DNA of 64,000 nt from Oceanobacillus jordanicus (GCF_022095695.1 NZ_JAIFZM010000004.1:185958-249957); one strand, 5' to 3'. Counted from the stretch's first letter, positions 1-8,255 are shown. A program made the numbers and translations. The notes: generated by a model not told the origin, from the letters alone.

Positions 1-2
1 TG

Positions 3-236
3 AGGGGACTTGAGAGCCGGTTATGTGTAGTACTGCTTGGAACTAGCTTTGGCGAATGTGTCTTTAGTTTTACTCTATCTTCATACGGACTTTCAAGAGG
101 CACTGGTGAACTTCCTTTTTTAGGCAATATTATGATTGCGATAGTATTTATTGCATTTTTAGACATAATACGAAAAAGTAGAACCAAAAAAGCCAAGCAT
201 CATAATATACCTATAGACCTGGAGGTAGCAAAATGA
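3..236 (+). CDS. yphA: YphA-like membrane protein, C-terminal part (5' end outside window)
   Basis: An open frame runs in from the left edge and ends at TGA 234-236, overlapping the next start codon by four bases (ATGA). The visible 77 residues contain a hydrophobic segment (FLGNIMIAIVFIAFLDII) followed by a basic, cytosol-like tail (RKSRTKKAKHH). In B. subtilis, YphA, a small integral membrane protein of unknown function, lies directly upstream of the YIEGIA gene, and position and topology fit that. The overlap implies translational coupling with the downstream gene. The assignment rests mainly on synteny because only the C-terminus is seen. Confidence 0.6.
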   Translation, partial: RGLESRLCVVLLGTSFGECVFSFTLSSYGLSRGTGELPFLGNIMIAIVFIAFLDIIRKSRTKKAKHHNIPIDLEVAK

Positions 237-1123
237 ATGAATATACATACCCCATAATCTTTGGGGTGTTATTAGGGACATTCGCGAGAATTTTAATGCT
301 TAGGACCGATTATCGACAGTACCCTACATACTTACATGGGAAAGTTATTCATTTATCACTTGGATTTATTGCTGCCGCACTTGGAGCAGTGGCCGTTCCC
401 GCCATAATGGAAATGGAATTCACAGCTGTTACCTTTCTTACAGTAGCTGCCACTCAATTTAGAGAAGTTAGAAATATGGAGCGTAACACACTAACCGAAG
501 TTGATGAGTTTGAACTGGTACCCCGTGGGAATACGTATATTGAGGGTATTGCCATTTCATTTGAAAGTAGAAACTATCTTGTTATCATGACTGCATTTAT
601 TACCACTCTCTTGTATATTGTATTTAACGTTTACATCGCGCTTGCTGGAGCGATTGTGAGCTTAATTGTAAATAGAGCACTTATGAGTGGTTCTACTATC
701 AAAGATATTGTCAACATAGACTACCGTGAGCTTCGATTTGAAGGGGCTGGTCTCTACGTGGACAATATTTATATTATGAATATAGGGCTACCTGAAAGGC
801 AAAAGGAAATTCTTAAATATGGAATGGGTTTTATTTTGACACCGAAAAATATGAATGTCATAACTACGATTGGAAATCTTGGACAACGTCAGGCGATCCT
901 TCATGATGTTTCTGTTTCACTAGGTGTTGTAAGGGATTCTGGGACACCAGCTCTAACGCCTCTAATTAAGAGAGATTTAGACGATGGACGAATTGGTATA
1001 TTTATTCTTCCACAGCTAAGGGAAAAGCAAAAAGCGATTGAAGTAATAGGTGCCGTACCAGTTTTGGAAAATGCAATCCGAATGCCATCAGAGTCAAAAT
1101 CTCATAGTAAGGAGAAACAATAA
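233..1123 (+). CDS. yphB: YIEGIA-family sporulation membrane protein (SeaA/YphB)
   Basis: This 296-residue protein carries the motif that names its family (TYIEGIAISFESRNYLV, around residues 101-117). Its N-terminal half has several membrane-spanning stretches (about 5-23, 46-66, 118-150) and its C-terminal part is soluble. B. subtilis YphB/SeaA has about the same length and the same neighbours (yphA before, der after), and is linked to spore envelope assembly. The biochemical activity is unknown. The start ATG overlaps the yphA stop and is preceded by GGAGGT. The small gene that follows is its usual partner and is frameshifted here. Confidence 0.85.
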   Translation: MNEYTYPIIFGVLLGTFARILMLRTDYRQYPTYLHGKVIHLSLGFIAAALGAVAVPAIMEMEFTAVTFLTVAATQFREVRNMERNTLTEVDEFELVPRGNTYIEGIAISFESRNYLVIMTAFITTLLYIVFNVYIALAGAIVSLIVNRALMSGSTIKDIVNIDYRELRFEGAGLYVDNIYIMNIGLPERQKEILKYGMGFILTPKNMNVITTIGNLGQRQAILHDVSVSLGVVRDSGTPALTPLIKRDLDDGRIGIFILPQLREKQKAIEVIGAVPVLENAIRMPSESKSHSKEKQ

Positions 1124-1126
1124 AAT

Positions 1127-1311
1127 ATGAAGATTGAAAAAGCAATTTTAGCAGTAATAACAACAAACCAATCAAAAGTCAGTGGTGGCGCACCTATTTT
1201 TTATTGTAATGATGCAAAAGAGTCAGCAAAGGTAGCTGCAAACCTTGAAGCGATAACGATGGGATTGCGCATTCCCTCTCGGATGAGATGTACATCATTG
1301 TAAAACATTAA
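1127..1311 (+). pseudogene. Frameshifted small partner gene of YIEGIA (capping complex subunit family)
   Basis: An ATG three bases after the YIEGIA stop opens a frame starting MKIEKAILAVITT and containing SGGAPIFYC, the pattern of the small protein annotated as capping complex subunit for YIEGIA. The frame keeps family-like sequence up to LEAIT (about residue 45), then turns to GLRIPSRMRCTSL and stops at 1301-1303. From about position 1260 the family-like C-terminus GIAHSLSDEMYIIVKH, with stop 1309-1311, continues in another frame. One missing base, most simply a G before ATGGG near 1258-1261, explains both halves. It is either a real inactivating deletion or a sequencing error. I see no slippery heptamer that would suggest programmed frameshifting. 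Confidence 0.7.
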
Positions 1312-1318
1312 AAATAAA

Positions 1319-1347
1319 TTGTTAATATGTGTTACTTTTGCTAGAAT
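1319..1347 (+). promoter_or_regulatory. Sigma-A promoter for der
   Basis: TTGTTA (1319-1324) and TAGAAT (1342-1347) are separated by exactly 17 bases and lie 50 bases before the der start. The ndk promoter uses the same two hexamers with the same spacing. Confidence 0.6.
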
Positions 1348-1396
1348 GAATAAATGTTAGGAAAATAAGAACGTATAGAGAGAGGATGCTCCTTTC

Positions 1397-2707
1397 ATGA
1401 GAAAATCTGTTGTAGCAATCGTAGGAAGACCTAATGTCGGAAAGTCGACAATATTTAATAGACTAGTCGGAGAAAGAATTTCAATCGTTGAAGATATACC
1501 CGGTGTGACACGTGACCGAATATATGCAGAAGCTGAATGGCTAACTTCCAAATTCAATCTTATTGATACTGGTGGAATAGAGATTGGGGACGAACCACTC
1601 CTAGTCCAAATGAGACAACAAGCTGAGATAGCAATTGATGAAGCTGATGTTATTATCTTTCTGTTAAATGGTCGGGAAGGCATAACTGGTGCTGATGAAG
1701 AAGTAGCCAAGCTGCTATTTAAATCTAATAAGCCAGTAGTACTTGGGATAAACAAAATTGATAACCCAGAAATGCGTGAAACTATTTATGAATATTATTC
1801 ATTAGGTTTTGGGGAACCATTCCCTATATCAGGATCGCATGGGTTAGGGTTAGGAGACTTATTAGACGCAGTTGTAGGCCATTTCCCACAACGATCTGAA
1901 GAAGTCTATGATGAAGAGACCATTTACTTTAGTTTAATTGGTCGTCCGAATGTCGGAAAATCTTCCCTTGTTAATGCCATGCTTAACGAGGAACGGGTTA
2001 TTGTAAGTGAAATAGAAGGCACCACAAGAGATGCAATCGATACCACTTTAACTCGAGACGAACAAGATTACGTCATTATTGATACGGCAGGTATGCGTAA
2101 GAGAGGGAAAGTGTACGAAACAACTGAAAAATACAGTGTTTTACGGGCGTTAAAAGCCATTGAACGATCTGATGTTGTGCTCGTTTTAATTGATGCAGAA
2201 ACCGGTATTAGAGAGCAAGACAAGAAAATTGCTGGTTATGCTCATGAAGCGGGAAGAGCTATTGTCATTGTAGTAAATAAATGGGATACCGTAGAATCAA
2301 ACGAGAAAGCGATGAAGGAATTTGAGACAAAAGTTCGTGCACATTTTCAGTATTTAGATTACGCACCAGTGGTTTTCCTATCTGCAAAGACCAAAAAGCG
2401 ATTACACACCCTTTTACCTGCTGTCAAATTAGCAAGTGAAAATCATGCAAAACGTGTACCTACCAATGTGCTAAATGATGTCATAATGGATGCAATTGCA
2501 ATGAACCCTACCCCTACCTTAAAAGGGAAAAGGCTTAAAGTACTTTATGCAACACAAGTTGCTGTCAAACCACCAAGTTTCGTGGTATTTGTAAACGATC
2601 CCGAATTAATGCATTTTTCCTACGAACGTTTTCTAGAAAACAAAATCAGGGATGCCTTTGGTTTTGTTGGAACACCTATAAAACTATTTGCAAGAAGAAG
2701 ACAATAA
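1397..2707 (+). CDS. der: Ribosome biogenesis GTPase Der (EngA)
   Basis: Der is a two-domain GTPase needed for 50S subunit maturation. Both G domains are visible: GRPNVGKST (residues 10-18) with DTGG (57-60) and NKID (119-122), then a second GRPNVGKSS (182-190) with NKWD near 292. A KH-like domain forms the C-terminus (about 355-436). The 436-residue length is typical of the family. The ribosome binding site is GAGAGGATG, about 10 bases before ATG. The gene keeps its B. subtilis position (yphC), with gpsA starting 13 bases after its stop, so the two are likely cotranscribed. Confidence 0.97.
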   Translation: MRKSVVAIVGRPNVGKSTIFNRLVGERISIVEDIPGVTRDRIYAEAEWLTSKFNLIDTGGIEIGDEPLLVQMRQQAEIAIDEADVIIFLLNGREGITGADEEVAKLLFKSNKPVVLGINKIDNPEMRETIYEYYSLGFGEPFPISGSHGLGLGDLLDAVVGHFPQRSEEVYDEETIYFSLIGRPNVGKSSLVNAMLNEERVIVSEIEGTTRDAIDTTLTRDEQDYVIIDTAGMRKRGKVYETTEKYSVLRALKAIERSDVVLVLIDAETGIREQDKKIAGYAHEAGRAIVIVVNKWDTVESNEKAMKEFETKVRAHFQYLDYAPVVFLSAKTKKRLHTLLPAVKLASENHAKRVPTNVLNDVIMDAIAMNPTPTLKGKRLKVLYATQVAVKPPSFVVFVNDPELMHFSYERFLENKIRDAFGFVGTPIKLFARRRQ

Positions 2708-2720
2708 GGAGGAAGGGCAT

Positions 2721-3761
2721 ATGGAGAAAGTAGCAGTTATTGGAGCAGGGAGCTGGGGAACAGCCTTAAGTATTGTCCTTGCTGATAATGATCATGAAGT
2801 ACGATTATGGACACACCGTATTGAGCAAGCTGAAGCAATAAATAACCTGCATCGTAATGAAAAGTATCTCAAGAATGTAGAGATACCTAAACAAATTAGA
2901 GCATATCACGATCTAAGCGAAGCAGTGGATGGAGTATCGGCAGTAATTGTAGTGGTTCCTACCAAAGCAATTCGCGATGTTTGTAAGCAGCTGCAAGCTG
3001 TCTTAAAACAAAAAGTTACCATCATCCATGCAACTAAAGGGATAGAACCTGTAACACTTAAACGCGTTTCACAGCTAATAGCTGAAGAAATGGAACAATA
3101 CACGGAAGAAGAAATTGTTGTACTATCTGGACCTAGTCATGCTGAAGAAGTAGCATTAAGGCAACCAACTACGGTAACAGTGTCTTCAAAGGATGCCAAA
3201 AATGCCTCATACGCGCAAGATTTATTTATCAATGATGCGTTTCGTGTATATACGAGCCCAGATATACTTGGAATTGAACTAGGTGGCGCTTTAAAAAATA
3301 TTATCGCGCTTGGAGCAGGGATTTCAGATGGCCTTGGTTATGGAGATAATGCTAAAGCTGCTCTCATAACGAGAGGATTAGCTGAAATTGCCAGACTAGG
3401 AACTTCCCTTGGTGCAAATCCATTAAGTTTCTTAGGTTTACCTGGAGTCGGCGACTTAATTGTGACTTGCACGAGTGTCCATAGTAGAAACTGGCGTGCC
3501 GGGAACCTATTGGGCAAAGGTTATAAGCTTGATGATGTTTTAGAACAAATGGGGATGGCCGTCGAAGGAGTTAGGACGGTTAAGGCTGCCTATCAATTTG
3601 CTGAAGAACAAGATGTGGAAATGCCAATTACAAAAGGCATATACCAAATTCTTTTTGAAGAAGAGAACCCTAAAAAGGTTGTCGAGCAACTGATGAGTAG
3701 AACGAAGCGAGAAGAAATGGACGACCTAGCTGCGCTCTTAAATGAGCGATATACCCAATAA
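2721..3761 (+). CDS. gpsA: NAD(P)-dependent glycerol-3-phosphate dehydrogenase
   Basis: GpsA reduces dihydroxyacetone phosphate to sn-glycerol 3-phosphate, the backbone precursor of phospholipids and of teichoic acid. The protein opens with a Rossmann motif (AVIGAGSWGTALS) and has the family signatures PTKAIR, HATKGIE, LSGPSHAEE and the catalytic-lysine region ELGGALKNIIALGAGISDG. An in-frame ATG at 2688 overlaps der, but ATG 2721 is preceded by AAGGAGG at 2706-2712 and begins exactly at the conserved N-terminus, so it is the start. The product is 346 residues, normal for the family. Confidence 0.97.
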   Translation: MEKVAVIGAGSWGTALSIVLADNDHEVRLWTHRIEQAEAINNLHRNEKYLKNVEIPKQIRAYHDLSEAVDGVSAVIVVVPTKAIRDVCKQLQAVLKQKVTIIHATKGIEPVTLKRVSQLIAEEMEQYTEEEIVVLSGPSHAEEVALRQPTTVTVSSKDAKNASYAQDLFINDAFRVYTSPDILGIELGGALKNIIALGAGISDGLGYGDNAKAALITRGLAEIARLGTSLGANPLSFLGLPGVGDLIVTCTSVHSRNWRAGNLLGKGYKLDDVLEQMGMAVEGVRTVKAAYQFAEEQDVEMPITKGIYQILFEEENPKKVVEQLMSRTKREEMDDLAALLNERYTQ

Positions 3762-3789
3762 CACGGATTATACCTCCTTGCATATACTA
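3761..3789 (+). promoter_or_regulatory. Sigma-K-like promoter for spoVIF
   Basis: ACAC (3761-3764) is followed after 16 bases by CATATACTA (3781-3789), which fits the sigma-K pattern (AC in the -35, CATAnnnTA in the -10). Transcription would start near 3796. B. subtilis spoVIF is transcribed by sigma-K, which supports the reading, but the -35 element is short and weak evidence alone. Confidence 0.45.
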
Positions 3790-3813
3790 TGTTGAATAAC
3801 ACATGCAAGGAGG
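3773..3813 (+). promoter_or_regulatory. Perfect 11-bp inverted repeat covering the spoVIF ribosome binding site
   Basis: CCTCCTTGCAT (3773-3783) is the exact reverse complement of ATGCAAGGAGG (3803-3813), with 19 bases between. The right arm contains the AAGGAGG ribosome binding site of spoVIF. An RNA made from upstream would fold this site into a hairpin. An RNA starting near 3796 from the adjacent sigma-K-like promoter would lack the left arm. There is no T-run after the hairpin, so it is not a normal terminator. Confidence 0.7.
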
Positions 3814-3820
3814 AGAATAG

Positions 3821-4081
3821 GTGAATAACTTTCAAAAAGGTCTGTTTGATAAGATACAGAAGAATGCAAATGTGAAGCCAGAGGATGTATATAAAGTTGC
3901 TGATTCTGTGAAGAATGCTGATTTTTCCAATGAGCAAACGGTGAGACAACTGGTTCGTCATTTGGCCAAGTTAGCTAATAAATCTATACCAAAAGAAAAA
4001 GAAGACAAAATAGTTGAGTCTATTACAAAGAACAATGTTCCAATGGATATGCAATCATTAAACAAACTTTTTAAAAAGTAG
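3821..4081 (+). CDS. spoVIF: Sporulation protein SpoVIF (late coat/stage VI)
   Basis: The 86-residue protein matches the SpoVIF family (B. subtilis YjcC): FQKGLFDKIQKNANVKPEDVYKVADSV at the N-terminus, then EQTVRQLVRHLAKLANKSIPKEKEDKIVESIT. SpoVIF acts in the mother cell late in sporulation and affects coat assembly and spore resistance. The start is GTG, fixed by a strong AAGGAGG seven bases upstream. In B. subtilis the gene is not next to gpsA, so its placement here is a local difference. The ribosome binding site can be hidden by an inverted repeat, described separately. Confidence 0.88.
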   Translation: MNNFQKGLFDKIQKNANVKPEDVYKVADSVKNADFSNEQTVRQLVRHLAKLANKSIPKEKEDKIVESITKNNVPMDMQSLNKLFKK

Positions 4082-4182
4082 TAGGAGTATAGGCAATTGA
4101 GGATACCGTAATGCTTCCAGCTGCATACACTAAATCGCACAAGCATTCACAATAGAGCTGTAGCGGACATTATTTAGTCATT

Positions 4183-4218
4183 CCGGGATAAGGCTAGCCC
4201 TCTTAATCCCGGTTTTTT
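4183..4218 (+). terminator. Rho-independent terminator after spoVIF
   Basis: CCGGGAT (4183-4189) pairs with ATCCCGG (4206-4212) and is followed by TTTTTT. Confidence 0.8.
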
Positions 4219-4396
4219 CATTTTAAATTTTGTTCCTAAGTGTGCCCATAGACGAGTCATATCACCTTGGCTCACAATGGCGACACTTTACGCTTTTCTT
4301 TATAACAAACACAATTTTATGTTTGGTTTGATTACTCTATGGTATAATACTCCATGCATGAAATTGTTAAGAGAACGCATACAGGAGTGAAGAAAA
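4219..4396 (+). other. Non-coding stretch between spoVIF and yphE with an imperfect inverted repeat
   Basis: The 315-base gap between the two genes holds the terminator, then an imperfect inverted repeat (AAGTGTGCCCAT at 4238-4249 against ATGGCGACACTT at 4277-4288, two mismatched pairs), then an extended -10 promoter (TGGTATAAT, 4340-4348). I see no coding frame. Confidence 0.5.
4340..4348 (+). promoter_or_regulatory. Extended -10 promoter for yphE-yphF
   Basis: TGG followed by TATAAT (4343-4348), about 49 bases before the yphE start. No good -35 is present, as expected for an extended -10 promoter. Confidence 0.5.
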
Positions 4397-4594
4397 TTGT
4401 CTTTATCAATGCTTAAGATGTATATATCATTCGCTGGCATGATATTTTTATTTCTTGCTATAGGGCTCATTCTGCTAAGTCGCTATAAGCTTAAAGGAGT
4501 ATTAGCCGTGATTGTGTCAATTCTTGCATACATATTTTTAATTTCAGGTGGACTTATTATCTTTTATATTGTATTCAGTGGACCAACAGGATAG
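4397..4594 (+). CDS. yphE: DUF2768 small membrane protein (YphE)
   Basis: This 65-residue protein has two hydrophobic helices (about 8-28 and 35-58) joined by a short basic loop (SRYKLKG), the layout of YphE/DUF2768 proteins of unknown function. It keeps the B. subtilis position before yphF. The TTG start is chosen because AGGAGTG lies at the right distance (4383-4389). The next in-frame ATG (4409) would be about 20 bases from that site. yphF begins 18 bases after the stop. Confidence 0.75.
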   Translation: MSLSMLKMYISFAGMIFLFLAIGLILLSRYKLKGVLAVIVSILAYIFLISGGLIIFYIVFSGPTG

Positions 4595-4612
4595 TACATA
4601 GGGAGGATTAAT

Positions 4613-5338
4613 ATGAAACACAACTACATACTTGTTTTCACTATGGTTTGTATACTTGCCGTATTAAGCGGTTGCTTATATCCCCAAGGAGAACTTGCAA
4701 AGAACCAGCCCCCTAATGAAGCACAACTAAAGATGGTTCAGAGCGCGGTGGAGCAGTATAGAGAAACGAAGCAGGGTTTGGTTCCAATTAAAACAAAGGA
4801 CAATGATACTCCTTTATTTCAAAAATACTTGGTTGATTTTTCCTTATTAAAGGAAAATAACATTCTACAAGAAATACCAGGTACTGCTTATGAAAATGGG
4901 GGACTTTACCAATATACATTGATTACTCCCGAGGAAGATCCTCGGGTAAAATTAATTGATTTACGCATTACAGAGCAAATTAGAAGTGTGAATGTCAAAT
5001 TAGATATATATCGGAACGAACATATATATCCACCTTTTAAAAAGGAAATAGAAGAAGGTATATTTACAATTGATTATGAGAAATTAGGGTTTGAAAACCC
5101 ACCACATGTTGTTAGTCCATACTCCCAAGAAAATCTTCCTATAATTATGGATGTAGATGGAAATCTTTATGTAGATTATCGTATTGATCTTCTTAATGCA
5201 TTAGAGGACTATGAGCACACATACCAGGACGGGGATGACATACGCTTTCTGCTTGCAGAGAACACACCATTCGTCCCTGCGTACTCGTTACCCTATACTG
5301 TCCGTCAAGGAGAACCAGTATTTATGAATGACAAATAA
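4613..5338 (+). CDS. yphF: YphF-like lipoprotein
   Basis: The N-terminus is a lipoprotein signal peptide: two basic-to-neutral residues, a hydrophobic core, then LSGC with Cys21 as the lipidated residue. The mature part is mostly polar with no recognised catalytic motif. Length (241) and position between yphE and spoIVA match B. subtilis YphF, whose function is unknown. The product should be anchored to the outer face of the membrane. AGGGAGGA precedes the ATG. Confidence 0.8.
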   Translation: MKHNYILVFTMVCILAVLSGCLYPQGELAKNQPPNEAQLKMVQSAVEQYRETKQGLVPIKTKDNDTPLFQKYLVDFSLLKENNILQEIPGTAYENGGLYQYTLITPEEDPRVKLIDLRITEQIRSVNVKLDIYRNEHIYPPFKKEIEEGIFTIDYEKLGFENPPHVVSPYSQENLPIIMDVDGNLYVDYRIDLLNALEDYEHTYQDGDDIRFLLAENTPFVPAYSLPYTVRQGEPVFMNDK

Positions 5339-5352
5339 ATATCATAAACATG

Positions 5353-5386
5353 CCCTTGTAACATATATTGTTGCAAGGGTTTATTT
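5353..5386 (+). terminator. Probable terminator after yphF
   Basis: CCCTTGTAAC (5353-5362) pairs with GTTGCAAGGG (5370-5379) with one mismatch, followed by a broken T-run (TTTATTTG). Confidence 0.6.
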
Positions 5387-5447
5387 GTATACCGCCATAC
5401 ATTTGGATGCGAAGGGAATGAGTAATAATACTTTTACACATATTTAA

Positions 5448-5478
5448 GTCATATTTTGATAGGACAACATCATAGACT
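5448..5478 (+). promoter_or_regulatory. Sigma-E promoter for spoIVA
   Basis: GTCATATT (5448-5455) is a full match to the sigma-E -35 consensus. After 15 bases comes CATAGACT (5471-5478), six of eight bases of the -10. It lies 63 bases before the spoIVA start, a known sigma-E target in B. subtilis. Confidence 0.75.
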
Positions 5479-5540
5479 TGTAATGTCAATTAATCGCAGT
5501 CTGTACGTAAACAAATGCAAGGAGATCGGGAGGGGATCTT

Positions 5541-7019
5541 TTGGAAAGAGTTGATATTTTTAAAGATATTTCAAAACGGACAAATGGAGATATTTACCTT
5601 GGTATAGTAGGTGCAGTCCGGACGGGAAAATCGACGTTTATTAAGAAATTCATGGAGCTGGTTGTACTTCCTAGCATTGAGGATGACACAGACCGTGCCC
5701 GTGCGCTTGACGAACTGCCACAAAGTGCTGCTGGAAAAACAATTATGACAACAGAGCCTAAATTTATTCCAAATCAAGCAGTATCCATTAATGTGGAAGA
5801 AGGATTAGATGTAAATGTAAGACTAGTTGATTGTGTAGGTTATGCTGTACAGGGCGCCAAAGGATATGAAGATGAGAATGGTCCAAGAATGATCAATACT
5901 CCGTGGTATGAAGAACCTATTCCATTTCATGATGCTGCAGAAATTGGAACAAGAAAAGTAATTCAGGAGCATTCGACTATAGGTGTTGTTGTTACAACAG
6001 ATGGTTCAATTGGCGAAATACCAAGAAGTGATTATATCGATGCTGAAGCAAAAGTAGTGGATGAATTAAAAGAAGTGGGCAAACCATTTATCATGGTTGT
6101 AAACTCGGTTAAGCCAACTAGCCAGGAAACAGAACTGCTTAGGCAGGATCTGGCAGAGAAGTATGATATACCAGTGCTAGCCATGAGTGTTGAATCTATG
6201 ACAGAGCATGACGTATACAATGTCCTTAGAGAATCATTGTATGAGTTCCCAGTACTAGAGGTTAATGTAAACCTTCCAAGCTGGGTTATGGTATTAAACG
6301 AAAAACATTGGTTACGAAAAAATTACCAAGAAGCGATACAGGAAACAGTTAAAAACATAAAGCGTTTAAGAGATGTAGACCAAATAGTCGGTGAATTTAG
6401 GGACTATGAATATATTGATAAAGCTAACCTGGCGGGTATGGAGATGGGAGAAGGAGTAGCAGAGATTGATCTACATGCCCCTGACTATCTTTACGATAAT
6501 ATTCTCAAAGAAATTGTTGGAGAAGAGATTCGTGGAAAAGACCATTTACTTCAGTTAATGCAAGATTTTGCGCATGCGAAGAGAGAATTTGACCAAGTGT
6601 CCGGTGCTCTAAAAATGGTAAAACAGACTGGCTATGGTATTGCAGCGCCATCCCTTGAAGACATGATATTAGATGAACCAGAGATAATTCGTCAAGGGTC
6701 ACGATTCGGCGTCCGTTTAAAGGCTGTTGCTCCATCCATTCATATGATTAAAGTAGAGGTTGAATCGGAGTTTGCGCCAATTATTGGTACAGAAAAGCAA
6801 AGCGAGGAGCTAGTTCGTTACCTAATGCAGGATTTTGAGGAAGACCCATTATCCATTTGGGAATCTGATATATTTGGCAGATCATTAAGTTCTATCGTGC
6901 GGGAAGGAATTCAAGCAAAAATTGCTCTCATGCCTGAGAATGCAAGATACAAATTAAAAGATACACTGGAAAGAATTATTAACGAAGGTTCTGGTGGATT
7001 AATAGCAATTATCCTTTAG
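5541..7019 (+). CDS. spoIVA: Stage IV sporulation protein A, coat morphogenetic ATPase
   Basis: SpoIVA polymerises by ATP hydrolysis into the basement layer of the spore coat on the mother-cell side of the forespore, where SpoVM anchors it. The 492 residues equal the B. subtilis length, with near-identical blocks throughout. The N-terminal TRAFAC-type domain has a Walker A motif GAVRTGKST (24-32, catalytic Lys30), and the C-terminus ends NEGSGGLIAIIL, the membrane/SpoVM contact region. The TTG start is set by GGGAGGGG (5528-5535) and the conserved start of the protein. A sigma-E promoter lies upstream. Confidence 0.98.
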   Translation: MERVDIFKDISKRTNGDIYLGIVGAVRTGKSTFIKKFMELVVLPSIEDDTDRARALDELPQSAAGKTIMTTEPKFIPNQAVSINVEEGLDVNVRLVDCVGYAVQGAKGYEDENGPRMINTPWYEEPIPFHDAAEIGTRKVIQEHSTIGVVVTTDGSIGEIPRSDYIDAEAKVVDELKEVGKPFIMVVNSVKPTSQETELLRQDLAEKYDIPVLAMSVESMTEHDVYNVLRESLYEFPVLEVNVNLPSWVMVLNEKHWLRKNYQEAIQETVKNIKRLRDVDQIVGEFRDYEYIDKANLAGMEMGEGVAEIDLHAPDYLYDNILKEIVGEEIRGKDHLLQLMQDFAHAKREFDQVSGALKMVKQTGYGIAAPSLEDMILDEPEIIRQGSRFGVRLKAVAPSIHMIKVEVESEFAPIIGTEKQSEELVRYLMQDFEEDPLSIWESDIFGRSLSSIVREGIQAKIALMPENARYKLKDTLERIINEGSGGLIAIIL

Positions 7020-7043
7020 CAGCTAATTTTAGCTGCTTTTTGT
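7018..7043 (+). terminator. Terminator after spoIVA
   Basis: AGCAGCTAA (7018-7026) and TTAGCTGCT (7029-7037) are complementary and are followed by TTTTTG. The stem starts inside the stop codon. Confidence 0.8.
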
Positions 7044-7437
7044 TTGTTTCTAAAAAGATAATTTGATTAGATAATTCATCATTTTTCACTCTGTTCAAGA
7101 TATTTTCTCTGCAACGGCAGGAATTCTAATTTTCATGTCGTATATGTATAATAAGCTTTAAAGCCAGAGTTTCGCAGCAAATCAGACAAGTTATTAAAAT
7201 AGATTAATTTGGTAAAAATTAGGAGTTTCTTTGGATATATTTTACTTTTTTTAAATAAAAACATAGAAATTCAGCACTAATTGTTGAATTTTGCAGCGAA
7301 CTCGGTTAATATAAGCCTTGTCATCAAAAGAAAGTGATGGCTTTAAGTATAAAAACAGGCAGATTGGTAAACAAATGATGATAGTTTCTTTTTGTGAGCT
7401 AATCTCGATTGAAAAGATTTGGGAGGAGGTGAATGTC
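7044..7437 (+). other. Non-coding leader region upstream of hbs
   Basis: Nearly 400 AT-rich bases without a credible gene. The best promoter is TTGAAT (7284-7289) with TAATAT (7307-7312), spacing 17, giving a leader of about 120 bases before hbs. A second TATAAT occurs at 7147-7152 without a good -35. A frame open from 7318 into hbs has no start signal and is only the hbs frame extended upstream. Confidence 0.5.
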
Positions 7438-7710
7438 ATGAACAAAACAGACTTAATTAATGCTGTAGCAGAAAAAAGCGATCTTTCTAAGAAAGATGCA
7501 ACCAAAGCAGTTGATGCAGTTTTCGAATCTGTCATGGATTCACTAAAAGACGGTGAAAAAGTACAACTAATCGGATTCGGTAACTTTGAGGTACGTGAAC
7601 GTTCAGCTCGTAAAGGGCGTAACCCACAAACTGGAGAAGAGATTGAAATCCCTGCAAGTAAAGTTCCTGCTTTCAAACCAGGAAAAGCCCTTAAAGATAG
7701 TGTAAAATAA
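7438..7710 (+). CDS. hbs: DNA-binding protein HU
   Basis: HU is the major nucleoid protein of Bacillus and bends DNA as a homodimer. The 90 residues show the complete HU pattern: [18 protein letters not shown] at the N-terminus, [21 protein letters not shown] in the flexible DNA-binding arm, and a C-terminus ending [12 protein letters not shown]. The ATG at 7438 follows a very strong GGGAGGAGGTG (7421-7431), which excludes the longer frame from 7318. The gene follows spoIVA as in B. subtilis. The folE gene that comes next there is absent here. Confidence 0.98.
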   Translation: MNKTDLINAVAEKSDLSKKDATKAVDAVFESVMDSLKDGEKVQLIGFGNFEVRERSARKGRNPQTGEEIEIPASKVPAFKPGKALKDSVK

Positions 7711-7731
7711 TTTTACATAGGGCTAAGGGAG

Positions 7732-7759
7732 AGGATACGCTTAGGCGTATCCTTTTTTT
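7732..7759 (+). terminator. Terminator after hbs
   Basis: AGGATACGC (7732-7740) and GCGTATCCT (7745-7753) form a perfect 9-bp stem with a four-base loop, followed by a T-run. Confidence 0.9.
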
Positions 7760-7767
7760 CTTTCACA

Positions 7768-7885
7768 TTAGGAAAGTATAAAATTTTAGCTAGGAAGCAA
7801 TTACGATGCAGTAAAAATTTTGATGTTCCAAGTATAAGAAAAACGTATACATTCGCTATAAGACGAGCGAATGGGAGTTTTTCTA
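7768..7885 (+). repeat. Two-hairpin dispersed element, copy A (upstream of mtrB)
   Basis: This copy directly follows the hbs terminator. Segment 1 is closed by TTAGGAA (7768-7774) and TTCCAA (7826-7831) and encloses ACGATGCAG (7803-7811) and AAATTTTGA (7815-7823). Segment 2 is a perfect hairpin, CATTCGCT (7850-7857) with AGCGAATG (7866-7873), loop ATAAGACG. A second copy lies at 23453-23570. The spacing between the closing stem and the hairpin is 82 bases here and 83 there. It could be a structured RNA leader or a small non-autonomous mobile repeat. I cannot name the family. Confidence 0.6.
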
Positions 7886-7983
7886 AAATTTATCTTTCTA
7901 TACTTAATAGCTAGTACCTGGATGTTTGACATTACAGGATAGATGGTAGATTATTTTAATGAGAATGCTAAGGAGGAATAAAT

Positions 7984-8208
7984 ATGGATGATTCAACAGC
8001 TAAATCAGACTTTTTCGTTATAAAGGCTTTGGAAGATGGTGTCAGCGTGATTGGATTGACTAGAGGGACAGATACTAGATTCCATCATTCCGAAAAGCTT
8101 GATAGAAATGAAGTGATGATTGCCCAGTTTACGGAGCATACTTCTGCGGTAAAAGTTAGAGGCAAGGCAATCATACAAACTAGCCATGGCGAGATTGAAA
8201 ATACATAA
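7984..8208 (+). CDS. mtrB: Trp RNA-binding attenuation protein TRAP
   Basis: TRAP is an 11-subunit ring that, when loaded with tryptophan, wraps RNA containing GAG/UAG repeats and shuts down trp gene expression. The 74 residues match across the family: [30 protein letters not shown], then [18 protein letters not shown], which includes the RNA-contacting Lys-x-Arg pair. AAGGAGGA precedes the ATG by about seven bases. The trp operon it normally regulates is not in its usual place within the downstream aro cluster. Confidence 0.96.
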   Translation: MDDSTAKSDFFVIKALEDGVSVIGLTRGTDTRFHHSEKLDRNEVMIAQFTEHTSAVKVRGKAIIQTSHGEIENT

Positions 8209-8255
8209 TGATAAGGCTTTGTCGGACTGTTTGATTATCGGTATCACTTAATTTA

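Noticed and set aside
1240..1270. Programmed ribosomal frameshift in the YIEGIA partner gene
   Set aside because: There is no slippery heptamer or nearby stimulatory stem at the frame junction; a one-base deletion or read error is simpler.
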